A program made the translations under genes and the position numbers. The notes below the pieces were generated by a model. It was not told the DNA's origin, made no database searches, and saw nothing but the letters and a program-made list of their open reading frames with translations. Positions 41,460-49,311 of a stretch of DNA of 64,000 bases are shown in pieces. Numbering within the stretch: position 1 is the first letter of the stretch; each line of letters opens with the position of its first letter. The stretch comes from Prochlorococcus marinus CUG1438 (GTDB lineage: Bacteria; Cyanobacteriota; Cyanobacteriia; PCC-6307; Cyanobiaceae): assembly GCA_017644325.1 (NCBI GenBank), contig JAEPLS010000001.1, positions 953,774 to 1,017,773 of the forward strand, read 5' to 3'.

Positions 41460-41575
41460 TTCTTGCCTCCTATTGCCACAAAAACATTAACGACTGCAAA
41501 AGTAGCAAATATGTATATAGATAACAACAGCAAAATTCCAGATTAATTAAATTCTAATGATACCCATAAACTATT

Positions 41576-41610
41576 TGCGTGAGTTTTGCGTGAAGCAATT
41601 ATTTGCGTGA
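41576..41610 (+). repeat. Right-arm repeats before scar 9
   Basis: TGCGTGA at 41576, 41587 and 41604, the first two spaced 11 bases. It matches the left arm at 39094. Confidence 0.7.
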
Positions 41611-41645
41611 ATTAGGTATTAGCTTAGACTTACTGCTATAACTGA

Positions 41646-41691
41646 TCGGGGCGACAGGATTCGAACCTGCGACCTAGTGCTCCCAAAGCAC
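41646..41691 (-). repeat. tRNA-Pro 3' fragment (att scar 9)
   Basis: Identical to the intact tRNA for 46 bases, with left flank GACTTACTGCTATAACTGA as at scar 6. The stretch 41460-41967 has no gene, only this scar, its arm and AT-rich DNA. Confidence 0.9.
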
Positions 41692-41967
41692 AAGAGATGT
41701 TTTTTAAGAGATTTGTAAGAGCTATTGCTATTATTGAATTCTTATATGATCGTGGGGCATTCTTGAGACAGAAAAAGTGGCCTAGATATTGCTTGAAATA
41801 GCATGATATTAGTCAAGAGGGGCTCTCGGAGGTGCTCTTCAAAGACCTAGTTTTGGGTCGATAATTTTGATGTAATTATTTTTTGAGTTTGTTTTAATTG
41901 TTTAATAAATTCTTTCTATGAATTCTATACATAGTTAAGGTTTGATTAATTTCTAAAAAAAAAATAA

Positions 41968-42639
41968 ATGTTTAATTTTTGTATAAAAATTATTTCGCAG
42001 GCAACTAATTTACGCCTCATAAAGGCCTATGGCCTTTATTACTTGATATTAATTGTAGGTTTTTCTTTTTTAGTAGAAATAACGATATCAGTTCCCTATT
42101 TATATATCATCGCAATTATAGTTGGGACAATAGCTTCTTTCATCTATAGAGTTATTTTTATAAGTAATATTCGTTTAGATAATTATGAAAACCCACCTGT
42201 TATTGAAAAAAATAAGAGGAAGTTACTTTTAAAATCTTGGTTATTGTTTAGAAACGAGTTTGTTGCTACTTTTTTTGCGGGTTTGGGATTAATCTGTTTT
42301 ATTTGGCCAGGGATAGTTCTCTTAAAGAGATATCAGTATGTAATTTTTATTACAGAAGATCTTGAATTAGGTCCTATAGAGGCTCTTAGATTAAGTAGAA
42401 AATTAAGTGAAGAAAAAGGTTGGCAGGCTTTTAATGCTACTTTGATTTCAGGTTTGTTGGCTTCTTTGCCCGTTATGGTTTTTTTCATTTTTAATCAATT
42501 TATATATAACTTACTCTCAATTATTTATTTGCAGTGGATGACTCAAACTTTATATGTCCTTATCCTTATGCCAAACTATAAAATTTATAAAGAAAATTTT
42601 GATTTTGATCATAAGAAGATAATCAACAAATCTGCTTAA
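41968..42639 (+). CDS. Integral membrane protein (DUF975-like pattern)
   Basis: The 223-residue protein has about five helices. A central IWPGIVLLKRYQYVIFITED followed by LELGPIEALRLSRKLSEEKG resembles DUF975-like or GlpQ-membrane-domain-like proteins. It is the only large gene of the scar 9-10 interval. Function unknown. Confidence 0.65.
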   Translation: MFNFCIKIISQATNLRLIKAYGLYYLILIVGFSFLVEITISVPYLYIIAIIVGTIASFIYRVIFISNIRLDNYENPPVIEKNKRKLLLKSWLLFRNEFVATFFAGLGLICFIWPGIVLLKRYQYVIFITEDLELGPIEALRLSRKLSEEKGWQAFNATLISGLLASLPVMVFFIFNQFIYNLLSIIYLQWMTQTLYVLILMPNYKIYKENFDFDHKKIINKSA

Positions 42640-42716
42640 ATCATTCCTTATTTAGACAAACGGACATTTGATTTTTAATCAAAAAATGCTTCTATATATA
42701 TAGAGAAGTTTTTAAA

Positions 42717-42842
42717 ATGGAAGACCAAAAAATGAAAGCTATCTCCGAGATAGTGAAGATTATCGAGCAATGTAGATATGATGATGAACTATCGGAAGGA
42801 TATAAGAGGGAGATATTAGACCAGGAGAAAGTATTCGACTAG
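42717..42842 (+). CDS. Acidic helical protein, 41 residues
   Basis: ATG start with MEDQKMKAISEIVKIIEQCR and a second helix (LSEGYKREILDQEK). Short but with good amphipathic pattern. Unknown. Confidence 0.45.
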   Translation: MEDQKMKAISEIVKIIEQCRYDDELSEGYKREILDQEKVFD

Positions 42843-42866
42843 AGGGGCAAAAGGAGCACCAATAGG

Positions 42867-42911
42867 TGCAAGTAATAGCAAGCTATAGCTCAGGAGGGGC
42901 TACTGGAGGGG
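42867..42911 (+). repeat. Right-arm phased repeats before scar 10
   Basis: GCAAGTAATAGCAAGCTATA is followed by GGAGGGG at 42893 and 42905. This region is a near copy of 38849-38960. Confidence 0.7.
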
Positions 42912-42987
42912 TAAATCTAAATATGAGACTACTTACAAAATAAAAAAGACAGCTTGGGAATGCTGTCTATGAATTGGTTTTAGAGAG

Positions 42988-43033
42988 TCGGGGCGACAGG
43001 ATTCGAACCTGCGACCTAGTGCTCCCAAAGCAC
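42988..43033 (-). repeat. tRNA-Pro 3' fragment (att scar 10)
   Basis: Identical to the intact tRNA for 46 bases. A GACAGC/GCTGTC hairpin (42949-42969) stands to its left. The spacer 42843-43287 holds the scar, arms and a promoter cassette. Confidence 0.9.
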
Positions 43034-43129
43034 CCGCTACGCAAAATGCGACAGCCCCCACGAGAAACAAGTGATGCTATAGCTTATTAGTTGGTATTAA
43101 AAGAGAATTTATGAGTCTTAAAATGTAGA

Positions 43130-43183
43130 AAGATATAGCAAGGTAGTGCATAAATAAGCAAAATCTCGCTCAAATCTCGCTCA
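43130..43183 (+). repeat. Left-arm phased repeats after scar 10
   Basis: ATAGCAAGGTAGTGCATAA and then TCTCGCTCA at 43164 and 43175 (11 bases apart). The right arm of the same interval at 44861 has the same pair. Confidence 0.75.
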
Positions 43184-43238
43184 CAAGCAAACTAGTGCTC
43201 CATAGGCAATAGGTCTAATCAATTTATAGTGGTTCAGA

Positions 43239-43278
43239 TTGACAGGCGATCTAAAATCAGAGGGATAAAGTCTTATTT
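43239..43278 (+). promoter_or_regulatory. Cargo promoter cassette 4
   Basis: TTGACAGGCGATC then TAAAAT (43252-43257), then a weaker GAGGG-type hairpin and T-run, before the gene at 43288. Confidence 0.65.
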
Positions 43279-43287
43279 TTAATTCAT

Positions 43288-43581
43288 ATGTTACTTTTCG
43301 GCATGGTTCTATCGTTTTTAATTCCATTTGGGATCTGGTTTGCTCTTCGCTCATGGAAACCTAAAACACGAAAAAGGTATGCAGCAAAGTTTTCTCTTTG
43401 GTCGTTTATTATTTTTAGCCATTATTTAGGTTATCCAATTGCAAGAGCAATTTTTGGAATTGAGAGTAGATATTTACCAGGTTTGGATCAAGCTATTCCA
43501 GGCGTTATTGTCGCAGGTTTTATAGGATCGCCTATTACCTTTGGTATTGGTTATTTAATTGCTAGGAAAAAATTTAAATAG
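43288..43581 (+). CDS. Small membrane protein, 97 residues
   Basis: Two to three helices (SFLIPFGIWFALRSW, FIIFSHYLGYPIARAIF, GVIVAGFIGSPITFGIGYLI) with a basic ARKKFK tail. The scar 10-11 interval contains two such genes, each with its own promoter cassette. Unknown. Confidence 0.6.
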   Translation: MLLFGMVLSFLIPFGIWFALRSWKPKTRKRYAAKFSLWSFIIFSHYLGYPIARAIFGIESRYLPGLDQAIPGVIVAGFIGSPITFGIGYLIARKKFK

Positions 43582-43617
43582 TGAGTGTAAGAAATAAAAT
43601 TATAACTTTTTGAGTAA

Positions 43618-43657
43618 TTGACATTCGATCTAACATAGAGGGATAAAACCTCTTTTT
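43618..43657 (+). promoter_or_regulatory. Cargo promoter cassette 5
   Basis: TTGACATTCGATCTAACAT (43618-43636) followed by GAGG-GATAAAA-CCTC and Ts, ending one base before ATG 43659. Only about 22 bases separate the -10 from the start codon. Confidence 0.75.
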
Positions 43658-43658
43658 A

Positions 43659-43991
43659 ATGGATATTTTTGGAATTATTATTGGATTAGGGCTTTTCTTA
43701 ATATACGCTGTTTTATTTGCATCAACAATTAATAGTTTGTATGGGGGTGGTTTTGTTATATCTAGAGAATGGTGGGATGATGATTATAGGAAATTTCGTA
43801 AAACCACCTTCAATAGTAAGATTAAAGGTATTTTTTTAGCGTTACTGATACATGGTATTTATTGTTCAATTATGGCAATTTGCGCTTATCTAAAAGTTGA
43901 AGGCAAAGGCAACACTGATGGCCTAATGATTATGTTTAGCATAATATTCGGACTTCTTTGTATGTCTAGGGATCCTGGGGACCTTTATTAA
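43659..43991 (+). CDS. Membrane protein, 110 residues
   Basis: Three helices flank a polar SREWWDDDYRKFRKTTFNSK segment near residue 36. Driven by cassette 5. It is followed after 18 bases by the 44010 gene. Unknown. Confidence 0.6.
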   Translation: MDIFGIIIGLGLFLIYAVLFASTINSLYGGGFVISREWWDDDYRKFRKTTFNSKIKGIFLALLIHGIYCSIMAICAYLKVEGKGNTDGLMIMFSIIFGLLCMSRDPGDLY

Positions 43992-44009
43992 TATTTTAAT
44001 TTTTGAGTA

Positions 44010-44573
44010 ATGAGAAAAGAAACTACTAAAATACAAAAGTTTGATGCTCCTATAGATGCTTTAATCTCTGCTTTTCACAGTGGCTTATTGAAGAAACTCG
44101 ATAAAGAATTGTTTATGCATGAGTCATATTCAAATGACCATTTTGAGTTAGAGAGTTACAACACTGCTGACACTATTCCGGTGGCAACTTTTTTGAGAAA
44201 TGAGCAATTACCAGATGAAATAATAAAAAAACAATATTTATATGTGTGTTCTTTTGAATGGGAAACAACATTAGGAGGTAGAGAAAAATTTAAGGAATAC
44301 TTCGGGAATGGGATGGATATATTGGAAGCATTAGATAAGAGCAGTGAAGGCCCCAAGATTATAAAAACAAATCATTTGCTTTTTGAGATTCGGGGTGATC
44401 GTTGGAATAATAATGATGACATTAATTGGGTGAGACTGGCTCTTTACGCTTGTGAAGATGCATCTTCTCATCAAGAAGCAGCAGAGTGGATGATGAATGA
44501 ACTCACGACCAAAGGTAATGAAATGTATGACGCCGATTACTTCAAAAAAGGGACATTGGAGATATTAATTTAA
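44010..44573 (+). CDS. Soluble hypothetical protein, 187 residues
   Basis: An alpha/beta protein with SYNTADTIPVATFLRNEQLP, VCSFEWETTLGGREKFKEYF and LYACEDASSHQEAAEWMMNE. No signal peptide. It is the last gene of the cassette-5 unit. I do not recognise it. Confidence 0.6.
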   Translation: MRKETTKIQKFDAPIDALISAFHSGLLKKLDKELFMHESYSNDHFELESYNTADTIPVATFLRNEQLPDEIIKKQYLYVCSFEWETTLGGREKFKEYFGNGMDILEALDKSSEGPKIIKTNHLLFEIRGDRWNNNDDINWVRLALYACEDASSHQEAAEWMMNELTTKGNEMYDADYFKKGTLEILI

Positions 44574-44585
44574 AAAGCTTACTCA

Positions 44586-44756
44586 TTAAATAAAAAATTT
44601 GTTTATCCCTTTATTTAAAGTTAATTCTTGAGTGCCTTTCATACAGCCTCCAGTTGGATAGCTGATAACCTTTTTTGAAATTGCACCAATACCAATAGCT
44701 ATTAAACCAATACCTAATATTGCTTTTGATCTTTGACTTGAAAACAGAGATTTCAT
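44586..44756 (-). CDS. Small protein with glycine-rich helix, 56 residues
   Basis: MKSLFSSQRSKAILGIGLIA continues IGIGAISKKV, then SYPTGGCMKGTQELTLNKG. It is read in a different frame from a longer spurious ORF here. It converges with the 44010 gene. Unknown. Confidence 0.55.
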   Translation of the reverse strand: MKSLFSSQRSKAILGIGLIAIGIGAISKKVISYPTGGCMKGTQELTLNKGINKFFI

Positions 44757-44832
44757 TGTGATTGTTTTTTTTAATAATAGGAATAATTGGGATTATTTTG
44801 TGAATGTAATTATCATTTTGAGTGATACTATT

Positions 44833-44880
44833 CGGCAAAGTATTGCAAGGTATAGCAGAATCTCGCTCAAAGCTCGCTCA
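44833..44880 (+). repeat. Right-arm phased repeats before scar 11
   Basis: GGCAAAGTATTGCAAGGTAT, then TCTCGCTCA at 44861 and GCTCGCTCA at 44872 (11 apart), matching the left arm at 43164. Confidence 0.75.
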
Positions 44881-44955
44881 GTCTCATCTTTCTAATTTTT
44901 GGCAATAAAAAAGAGAGTCTGGGAAACTCTCTTGTATGACTTGGTTTTGATTGAG

Positions 44956-45001
44956 TCGGGGCGACAGGATTCGAACCTGCGACCTAGTGCTCCCAAAGCA
45001 C
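44956..45001 (-). repeat. tRNA-Pro 3' fragment (att scar 11), left end of the intact element
   Basis: Identical to the intact tRNA for 46 bases. To its left the hairpin AGAGAGTCTGGGAAACTCTC is intact. It is the nearest scar to the recombinase and so the likely distal att site of the 16-kb element. Confidence 0.92.
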
Positions 45002-45061
45002 TAAGTCCCCTCTAGTGAGACAAAGGTATCTATGCTATAACTGAAGTCATACTATGAATAA

Positions 45062-45120
45062 GACTGCACGAGACTGCACACTTTTGCATTTATAGGTTGT
45101 AATTCCACGGATTTCCGTAG
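45062..45120 (+). repeat. Left-arm repeats of the 16-kb element
   Basis: GACTGCAC at 45062 and 45072, followed by AATTCCACGGATTTCCGTAG (45101-45120). The second part is echoed in the right arm at 60877. Confidence 0.65.
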
Positions 45121-45146
45121 AAAATAGGACAGCACTAGGTTGTTTT

Positions 45147-46415
45147 ATGTCTGCAACAGAAAGTTGGGTTAAAGAGTTTAGATACGCTATTAAGAGCAAG
45201 ATTGGTTCTGGTTGGCAAGTTTCAAACGATAGAGGAAATATGCGTCTTTTAGTAGGAAATAAGAAAGAAGGATTCTCATCAATAAACCTTCCTTTTGCAT
45301 GGCAGAAAGATCAATGGCCAGATGCTTTTGACTTTATAAGGATTGGTGCGGAAGCATATTTGGAAAGCAATAAGAAAATACCTTTAAAAACTGCTTTCAA
45401 ATTAACTAAGCAAACTTCTACAGAAATCCAACTTGATTGGGAAAGAGCTTTAGTTAATTACAGAAAAGCAAACTCTTTCGCTATTGGAGAAGCTACTTGG
45501 AAGAAAAAGCACTTGCCTGTTTTAGAAGGAGTTATGGAATATATGAATCGAACCAAACACAAACCAGAAAATGCAAAGACTTTATGTAAGAAAGTTCTTA
45601 ATGAATATAAGCATGGCCAATATAAAAAATTAATTGGTTGGCAATTTGGAACTCAAATGAGAAGACACATGAGAATTTCTCTAAATAAGTTTCTAAATTA
45701 TTGCGTTAGGGAGGAAGACTTCCCATCTTATTGGCTTCCTCCAGAACTTTCTATGGAAGAAAGGTTGAGCAATAACCAAGTCAAAACAAATAAGAGAATA
45801 GGTTATCCATTAACTGATTTTCAAATCAATAGATTGGTGGAAGCTTTTGACTTTAACCCAGATAATGAGCAAGCACAAAAATGGAAGTTTGCTGTCCAAC
45901 TGTGTGCAGTATTTGGTCTAAGACCAGAAGAGCTTAGACATTTGGTAATAAGAAACAAACATAGTAAAAAACCAGAACTTTGGTGTACTTATCAGAAGCA
46001 AAATTCTAGGGTTAGAGAAAGACAATTATTAGGTTTAAAGGTTCTAGATTTAGATGGAACTCCTTTTGATTGGTCAGAAGGATTAATCGGAAGATTAGCA
46101 GCGGGAGAAAAATTACCAGAAATACCAAAAGGAAAAGGAGGGCAGAACCTTGGTCAGTATTTAAGAAGAAGAAGTGTTAGTGGCTGTTGGGAAGTTTTAT
46201 GCCATGAAGCTCAATCAGAAGGTCTTGAGTTAACTCCATATAGTTTCCGCCATAGATATGCTTATGTTGCTCACACTAGACCGCAAGATGATGGAACTAT
46301 GAGATCACTAACTCAAATTGCGGAAGCAATGGGACATGACCCCGATACAAACTTGAAATCTTACGCTAGATTCCAAAATAAAAATCTAACCAAAGTATTT
46401 GATAGGGTCGGATAA
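45147..46415 (+). CDS. Tyrosine recombinase (integrase)
   Basis: The 422-residue protein has the catalytic residues of the family: Arg in FGLRPEELRHL (about 255), His/Arg in YSFRHRYAYVAH (about 372) and Tyr in MGHDPDTNLKSYARF near the C-terminus. The N-terminal part is a core-binding-like domain. It lies 145 bases from scar 11, facing away from it. It probably integrates the element at tRNA-Pro. Confidence 0.92.
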   Translation: MSATESWVKEFRYAIKSKIGSGWQVSNDRGNMRLLVGNKKEGFSSINLPFAWQKDQWPDAFDFIRIGAEAYLESNKKIPLKTAFKLTKQTSTEIQLDWERALVNYRKANSFAIGEATWKKKHLPVLEGVMEYMNRTKHKPENAKTLCKKVLNEYKHGQYKKLIGWQFGTQMRRHMRISLNKFLNYCVREEDFPSYWLPPELSMEERLSNNQVKTNKRIGYPLTDFQINRLVEAFDFNPDNEQAQKWKFAVQLCAVFGLRPEELRHLVIRNKHSKKPELWCTYQKQNSRVRERQLLGLKVLDLDGTPFDWSEGLIGRLAAGEKLPEIPKGKGGQNLGQYLRRRSVSGCWEVLCHEAQSEGLELTPYSFRHRYAYVAHTRPQDDGTMRSLTQIAEAMGHDPDTNLKSYARFQNKNLTKVFDRVG

Positions 46416-46645
46416 TGAGCACTTATCTAGAAGAAAGAATTAATTGGTATGACGAAAATTATCGTAATGGTAATGCTCTAATTTCTGATGCTCAGTTCGA
46501 CCAATTAGAAAACAACTTAAAAAGAGTTAGTCCTAATTGTGATTACTTCACTAATAAGAAAGCTCTTCCACTTCCTTCCCTTCCCACCGAATCAGAATTG
46601 ATGACTTATTGTGATTTCTTTAAGAATATAGCTGATACAAATTAG
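46415..46645 (+). CDS. Small protein resembling the DNA ligase (LigA) Ia domain
   Basis: The 76-residue protein contains WYDENYRNGNALISDAQFDQ and LENNLKRVSPN, close to the NAD+-binding Ia domain of LigA (YD...pvISDaeYDqL). The adenylation domain is absent. It overlaps the integrase stop by one base. It could help ligate recombination or replication intermediates, but this is speculation. Confidence 0.6.
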   Translation: MSTYLEERINWYDENYRNGNALISDAQFDQLENNLKRVSPNCDYFTNKKALPLPSLPTESELMTYCDFFKNIADTN

Positions 46646-46661
46646 ATTTGGATAAAAAAAA

Positions 46662-46702
46662 GAGGGTTTAAATAAACTAAACTCCTCTCTTTTTAATCAG
46701 TT
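46662..46702. terminator. Bidirectional terminator between convergent genes
   Basis: AAGAGGGTTTA / TAAACTCCTCTCT forms a stem with T-runs on both strands, between the integrase unit and the minus-strand 56-residue peptide gene. Confidence 0.65.
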
Positions 46703-46714
46703 ACAAATAAGAAT

Positions 46715-46885
46715 TTAATCTATTGAGTCACTCAATTGCATGTCTTTTTGTGCTTGTTTGATTCTTACTTCAAAGACTGATTGTCTATATGGAGTTACTT
46801 CTCCATTTTTTGTTGCTAAGAGCTGTGCTTGATGAAGCCTATTTGCTCTTTTGATTTTGTCTCTTATTTGTAAGAGGTTATTCAT
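46715..46885 (-). CDS. Riboswitch-associated 56-residue downstream peptide, copy 2
   Basis: It begins MNNLLQIRDKIKRANRLHQA, then has LATKNGEVTPYRQSVFE. It is about three-quarters identical to copy 1 at 8490 and has the same glutamine-riboswitch leader. It lies inside the 16-kb element, so a nitrogen-status peptide travels with it. Confidence 0.82.
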   Translation of the reverse strand: MNNLLQIRDKIKRANRLHQAQLLATKNGEVTPYRQSVFEVRIKQAQKDMQLSDSID

Positions 46886-46894
46886 GGTCTTATG

Positions 46895-46963
46895 CAGTTA
46901 ATGAGAATCCCGTTCCCTATTCCCATGTCATGCGTCCAGTTATATAAATATTGGATGAACGTA
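46895..46963 (-). promoter_or_regulatory. Glutamine riboswitch (downstream-peptide motif), copy 2
   Basis: On the minus strand: CGTTCATCC (46961-46953), GGACGCATGA, then GGGAATAGGGAACGGG. ATGGGAAT can pair with ATTCTCAT over 46926-46901, with G-U and A-U changes relative to copy 1 that keep the pairing. It lies 10 bases upstream of the 56-codon gene. Confidence 0.75.
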
Positions 46964-47064
46964 AAATAAAAATAACATTCAATAATTATCATGGCGAGAG
47001 TGATTCTTACTAAATTACCGTACTCTATAAAAAATCTTTAAAAATAGTTTTTAATAAAATAATT

Positions 47065-47319
47065 CTAAATAGAAAGTTTATCTAGAGGTAAAATATTTTG
47101 GACCATGATTGTGTCATGATAGTCTTCATTATCTAATGTTTTGTAAAATCTCCTAGATTGAGGCGATTTAAGAGAATCATTATAATTTTTGATTAATACC
47201 GAATCATCCAAAAGAGATATATTTTCTCTTTTAAAACTTTCTTCATAAGAATATTTGATATGTCCTATCTCTTTTTCTTGATTAGAGCTTTTGGGTGAAG
47301 TTGAATTTTTTGAAGTCAT
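47065..47319 (-). CDS. Hypothetical protein, 84 residues
   Basis: A polar N-terminus (MTSKNSTSPKSSNQEKEIGH) and a helical rest (YSYEESFKRENISLLDDSVL). No domain recognised. Confidence 0.5.
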   Translation of the reverse strand: MTSKNSTSPKSSNQEKEIGHIKYSYEESFKRENISLLDDSVLIKNYNDSLKSPQSRRFYKTLDNEDYHDTIMVQNILPLDKLSI

Positions 47320-47539
47320 TATCTTATTATTCTTTTTTATTTAATGTCTTCAATATTCAAGGGGTAAAAATATAGGAGACTTCCTAGAATTTAAGATTAT
47401 TTGATTAAGAAGTTATTAAGCAGAAAATAAATTTGTTTAAAAAACTTCTAAATTTCTAAACTAAATATTTTTCTAATAGTCAAAGTTTATTTAATAAGAA
47501 TTTAATTCAAAGTTAACAATAGAGACCTATAAGATAAAC

Positions 47540-47692
47540 ATGAACAAAAATCAACTTATTAACTTCATTACATTTTCAATTCTTGAAAGTAAAAGAGTTG
47601 AAGACAGATTATGTAGAAAAGAAATTCATAGCTATCTTACCCAACTAAATAAAAAACAATTAAAAGCAATTACAAGTGAATTTATCATTTAA
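47540..47692 (+). CDS. Small helical protein, 50 residues
   Basis: MNKNQLINFITFSILESKRV then DRLCRKEIHSYLTQLNKKQ. It ends 7 bases before the lipoprotein gene and probably shares its transcript. Unknown. Confidence 0.5.
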   Translation: MNKNQLINFITFSILESKRVEDRLCRKEIHSYLTQLNKKQLKAITSEFII

Positions 47693-47699
47693 AAAAAAT

Positions 47700-48101
47700 A
47701 TGAAAAAGCTACTGGCTGTATTTATTTTTATTCTTACTTCTTGCAGTACAAAAGATGAATTATCCATTACCCAAGAAGAATTATCCATTACAAAAGATGA
47801 AATTTCGATTACGAAAGGTAAATCATCCATTAATGATAAAAAAAAATTATTTTATGTAACTAAAGAAACGGCTGTTCGTCTTTGTGGAGGTAAATCCAGA
47901 ATAATTGAAAGTAAAAATGAAGAAATAATCAAAATAGAAGTAAAGGATTTTTCAAATGTTGAAAAAGAAAAATTTGTTCAATTTACTCTTGTTGAGACAG
48001 ATAGAAAAGGTGGTAAATATAAAATTGTTAATTGTTATCCAAATAAAGATCCGAAAAAATCGGTAATTAAAACAATCATGACTAATTACAAGTTAAATTA
48101 G
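47700..48101 (+). CDS. Lipoprotein with tandem N-terminal repeats
   Basis: Lipobox LTSC ends the signal peptide at residue 16. Four 21-base tandem repeats (47751-47831) encode variants of KDELSIT, giving KDELSITQEELSITKDEISI. The C-terminal part has Cys in AVRLCGGK and VNCYPNKD. Probably an outer-membrane or inner-membrane lipoprotein. Unknown function. Confidence 0.65.
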   Translation: MKKLLAVFIFILTSCSTKDELSITQEELSITKDEISITKGKSSINDKKKLFYVTKETAVRLCGGKSRIIESKNEEIIKIEVKDFSNVEKEKFVQFTLVETDRKGGKYKIVNCYPNKDPKKSVIKTIMTNYKLN

Positions 48102-48198
48102 TCTTGGGTCAACTAGATCAAATGAAAATATTTAAATGAGATTTAAAGATGCTTTAAACTAAATAATCTATAAAAAAAGAGTAGAAATATTTTTTATT

Positions 48199-48366
48199 AT
48201 GCATCCAAGCAAAGTAATCAAAGATCCAAAAATTAATGATACTTATTACGATCCAGATGTTGATAAGCTTTATCAATACGTAAAAATTGGTGACTTTCCA
48301 CCAGAATGGGTTGTGACGAATATAGATGAAGATGACGATTATTATTACGCTTCGATGGGATATTAG
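48199..48366 (+). CDS. Acidic protein, 55 residues
   Basis: ATG start with MHPSKVIKDPKINDTYYDPD and a Tyr/Asp-rich tail (EDDDYYYASMGY). Soluble. It precedes phoB by 217 bases. Unknown. Confidence 0.5.
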   Translation: MHPSKVIKDPKINDTYYDPDVDKLYQYVKIGDFPPEWVVTNIDEDDDYYYASMGY

Positions 48367-48582
48367 TTTTAATATCTATTATTAAATTCAATAAATTTGT
48401 CTCTTTAAAATTATGTGTGAGGAAGATTAAAGAGACAATCTAAATTTAGATAAAAGGGTTTAAGGGAAAATTAAAAAGGAAATAAGATTTAATGAAAAAA
48501 ATAATAATTCAATGTAAATTAAATATGAAATAATTACATCAAATAAATTTGATTATATAAAATTAATTTGTTGGGTTTTCAA

Positions 48583-49311
48583 ATGACTATTAAAGATCAT
48601 AAAAGTTTGCAGGGCTCAAAAATTCTTCTTGTAGAGGATGATAAGAGTATTAGGCTGACAGTTAGTGAATCATTGAAAGGCGAAGGTTTTGAAGTTTTAA
48701 CTTTTAAAGACGGTTTAAGTGCTTCAGATTTTATTGGCGAAAATACTAAAAATGATGTTGACCTTATAATTCTCGATTTAATGTTACCAGGGTTAAATGG
48801 ATTAGAGTTATGCAGAAAAATAAGAAATGAAGAAAATTATACGCCCATATTAATTTTGAGTGCCAAAGATAATGAATCAGACCGGGTTCTTGGATTAGAG
48901 GTTGGTGCTGATGATTATTTAACAAAACCTTTTGGTTTAAATGAATTAATTGCCAGATCAAGAGCATTAATAAGAAGATCTAAACGTAACAAAAAAAATA
49001 TAGAAAAAACAGAGACAATTATCGAATTTAATCACATAAAAATGTTTTTAGAAGAATGTAGGGTAACTTCTTTTGATAGGGAAATAACATTATCACCAAA
49101 AGAATTTAAATTATTAGAGTTATTTATGAAAAATCCAAAAAGGGTATGGTCAAGAGATTTAATTCTGGAAAAAATATGGGAAATTGACTTTATTGGTGAT
49201 ACTAAAACTGTAGATGTCCATGTTAGGTGGCTCAGAGAGAAATTAGAAGAAGATCCCTCAGCTCCAAAGTTTCTTAAAACTGTAAGAGGTTTTGGATATA
49301 AGTTTGGATGA
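48583..49311 (+). CDS. phoB: Phosphate response regulator PhoB
   Basis: A receiver domain (ILLVEDDKSIRLTVSE, phosphoacceptor Asp in LIILDLMLPG, SAKDNESDRVLGLEVGADDY) is followed by an OmpR/PhoB winged-helix domain (SPKEFKLLELFMKNPKRVWS, VDVHVRWLREKL). Start ATG 48583 is preferred to TTG 48568. It overlaps phoR by 4 bases. With the pstS/porin regulon beside it, this is the phosphate regulator. Confidence 0.9.
   Translation: MTIKDHKSLQGSKILLVEDDKSIRLTVSESLKGEGFEVLTFKDGLSASDFIGENTKNDVDLIILDLMLPGLNGLELCRKIRNEENYTPILILSAKDNESDRVLGLEVGADDYLTKPFGLNELIARSRALIRRSKRNKKNIEKTETIIEFNHIKMFLEECRVTSFDREITLSPKEFKLLELFMKNPKRVWSRDLILEKIWEIDFIGDTKTVDVHVRWLREKLEEDPSAPKFLKTVRGFGYKFG

Noticed and set aside
44611..44838. 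75-codon minus-strand frame
   Set aside because: A different frame on the same strand (44586-44756) gives a much more protein-like product.
26469..45120. Short paired repeats as CRISPR remnants
   Set aside because: Repeats are 6-9 bases with 11-base phasing and no cas genes. Recombinase arm sites fit better.
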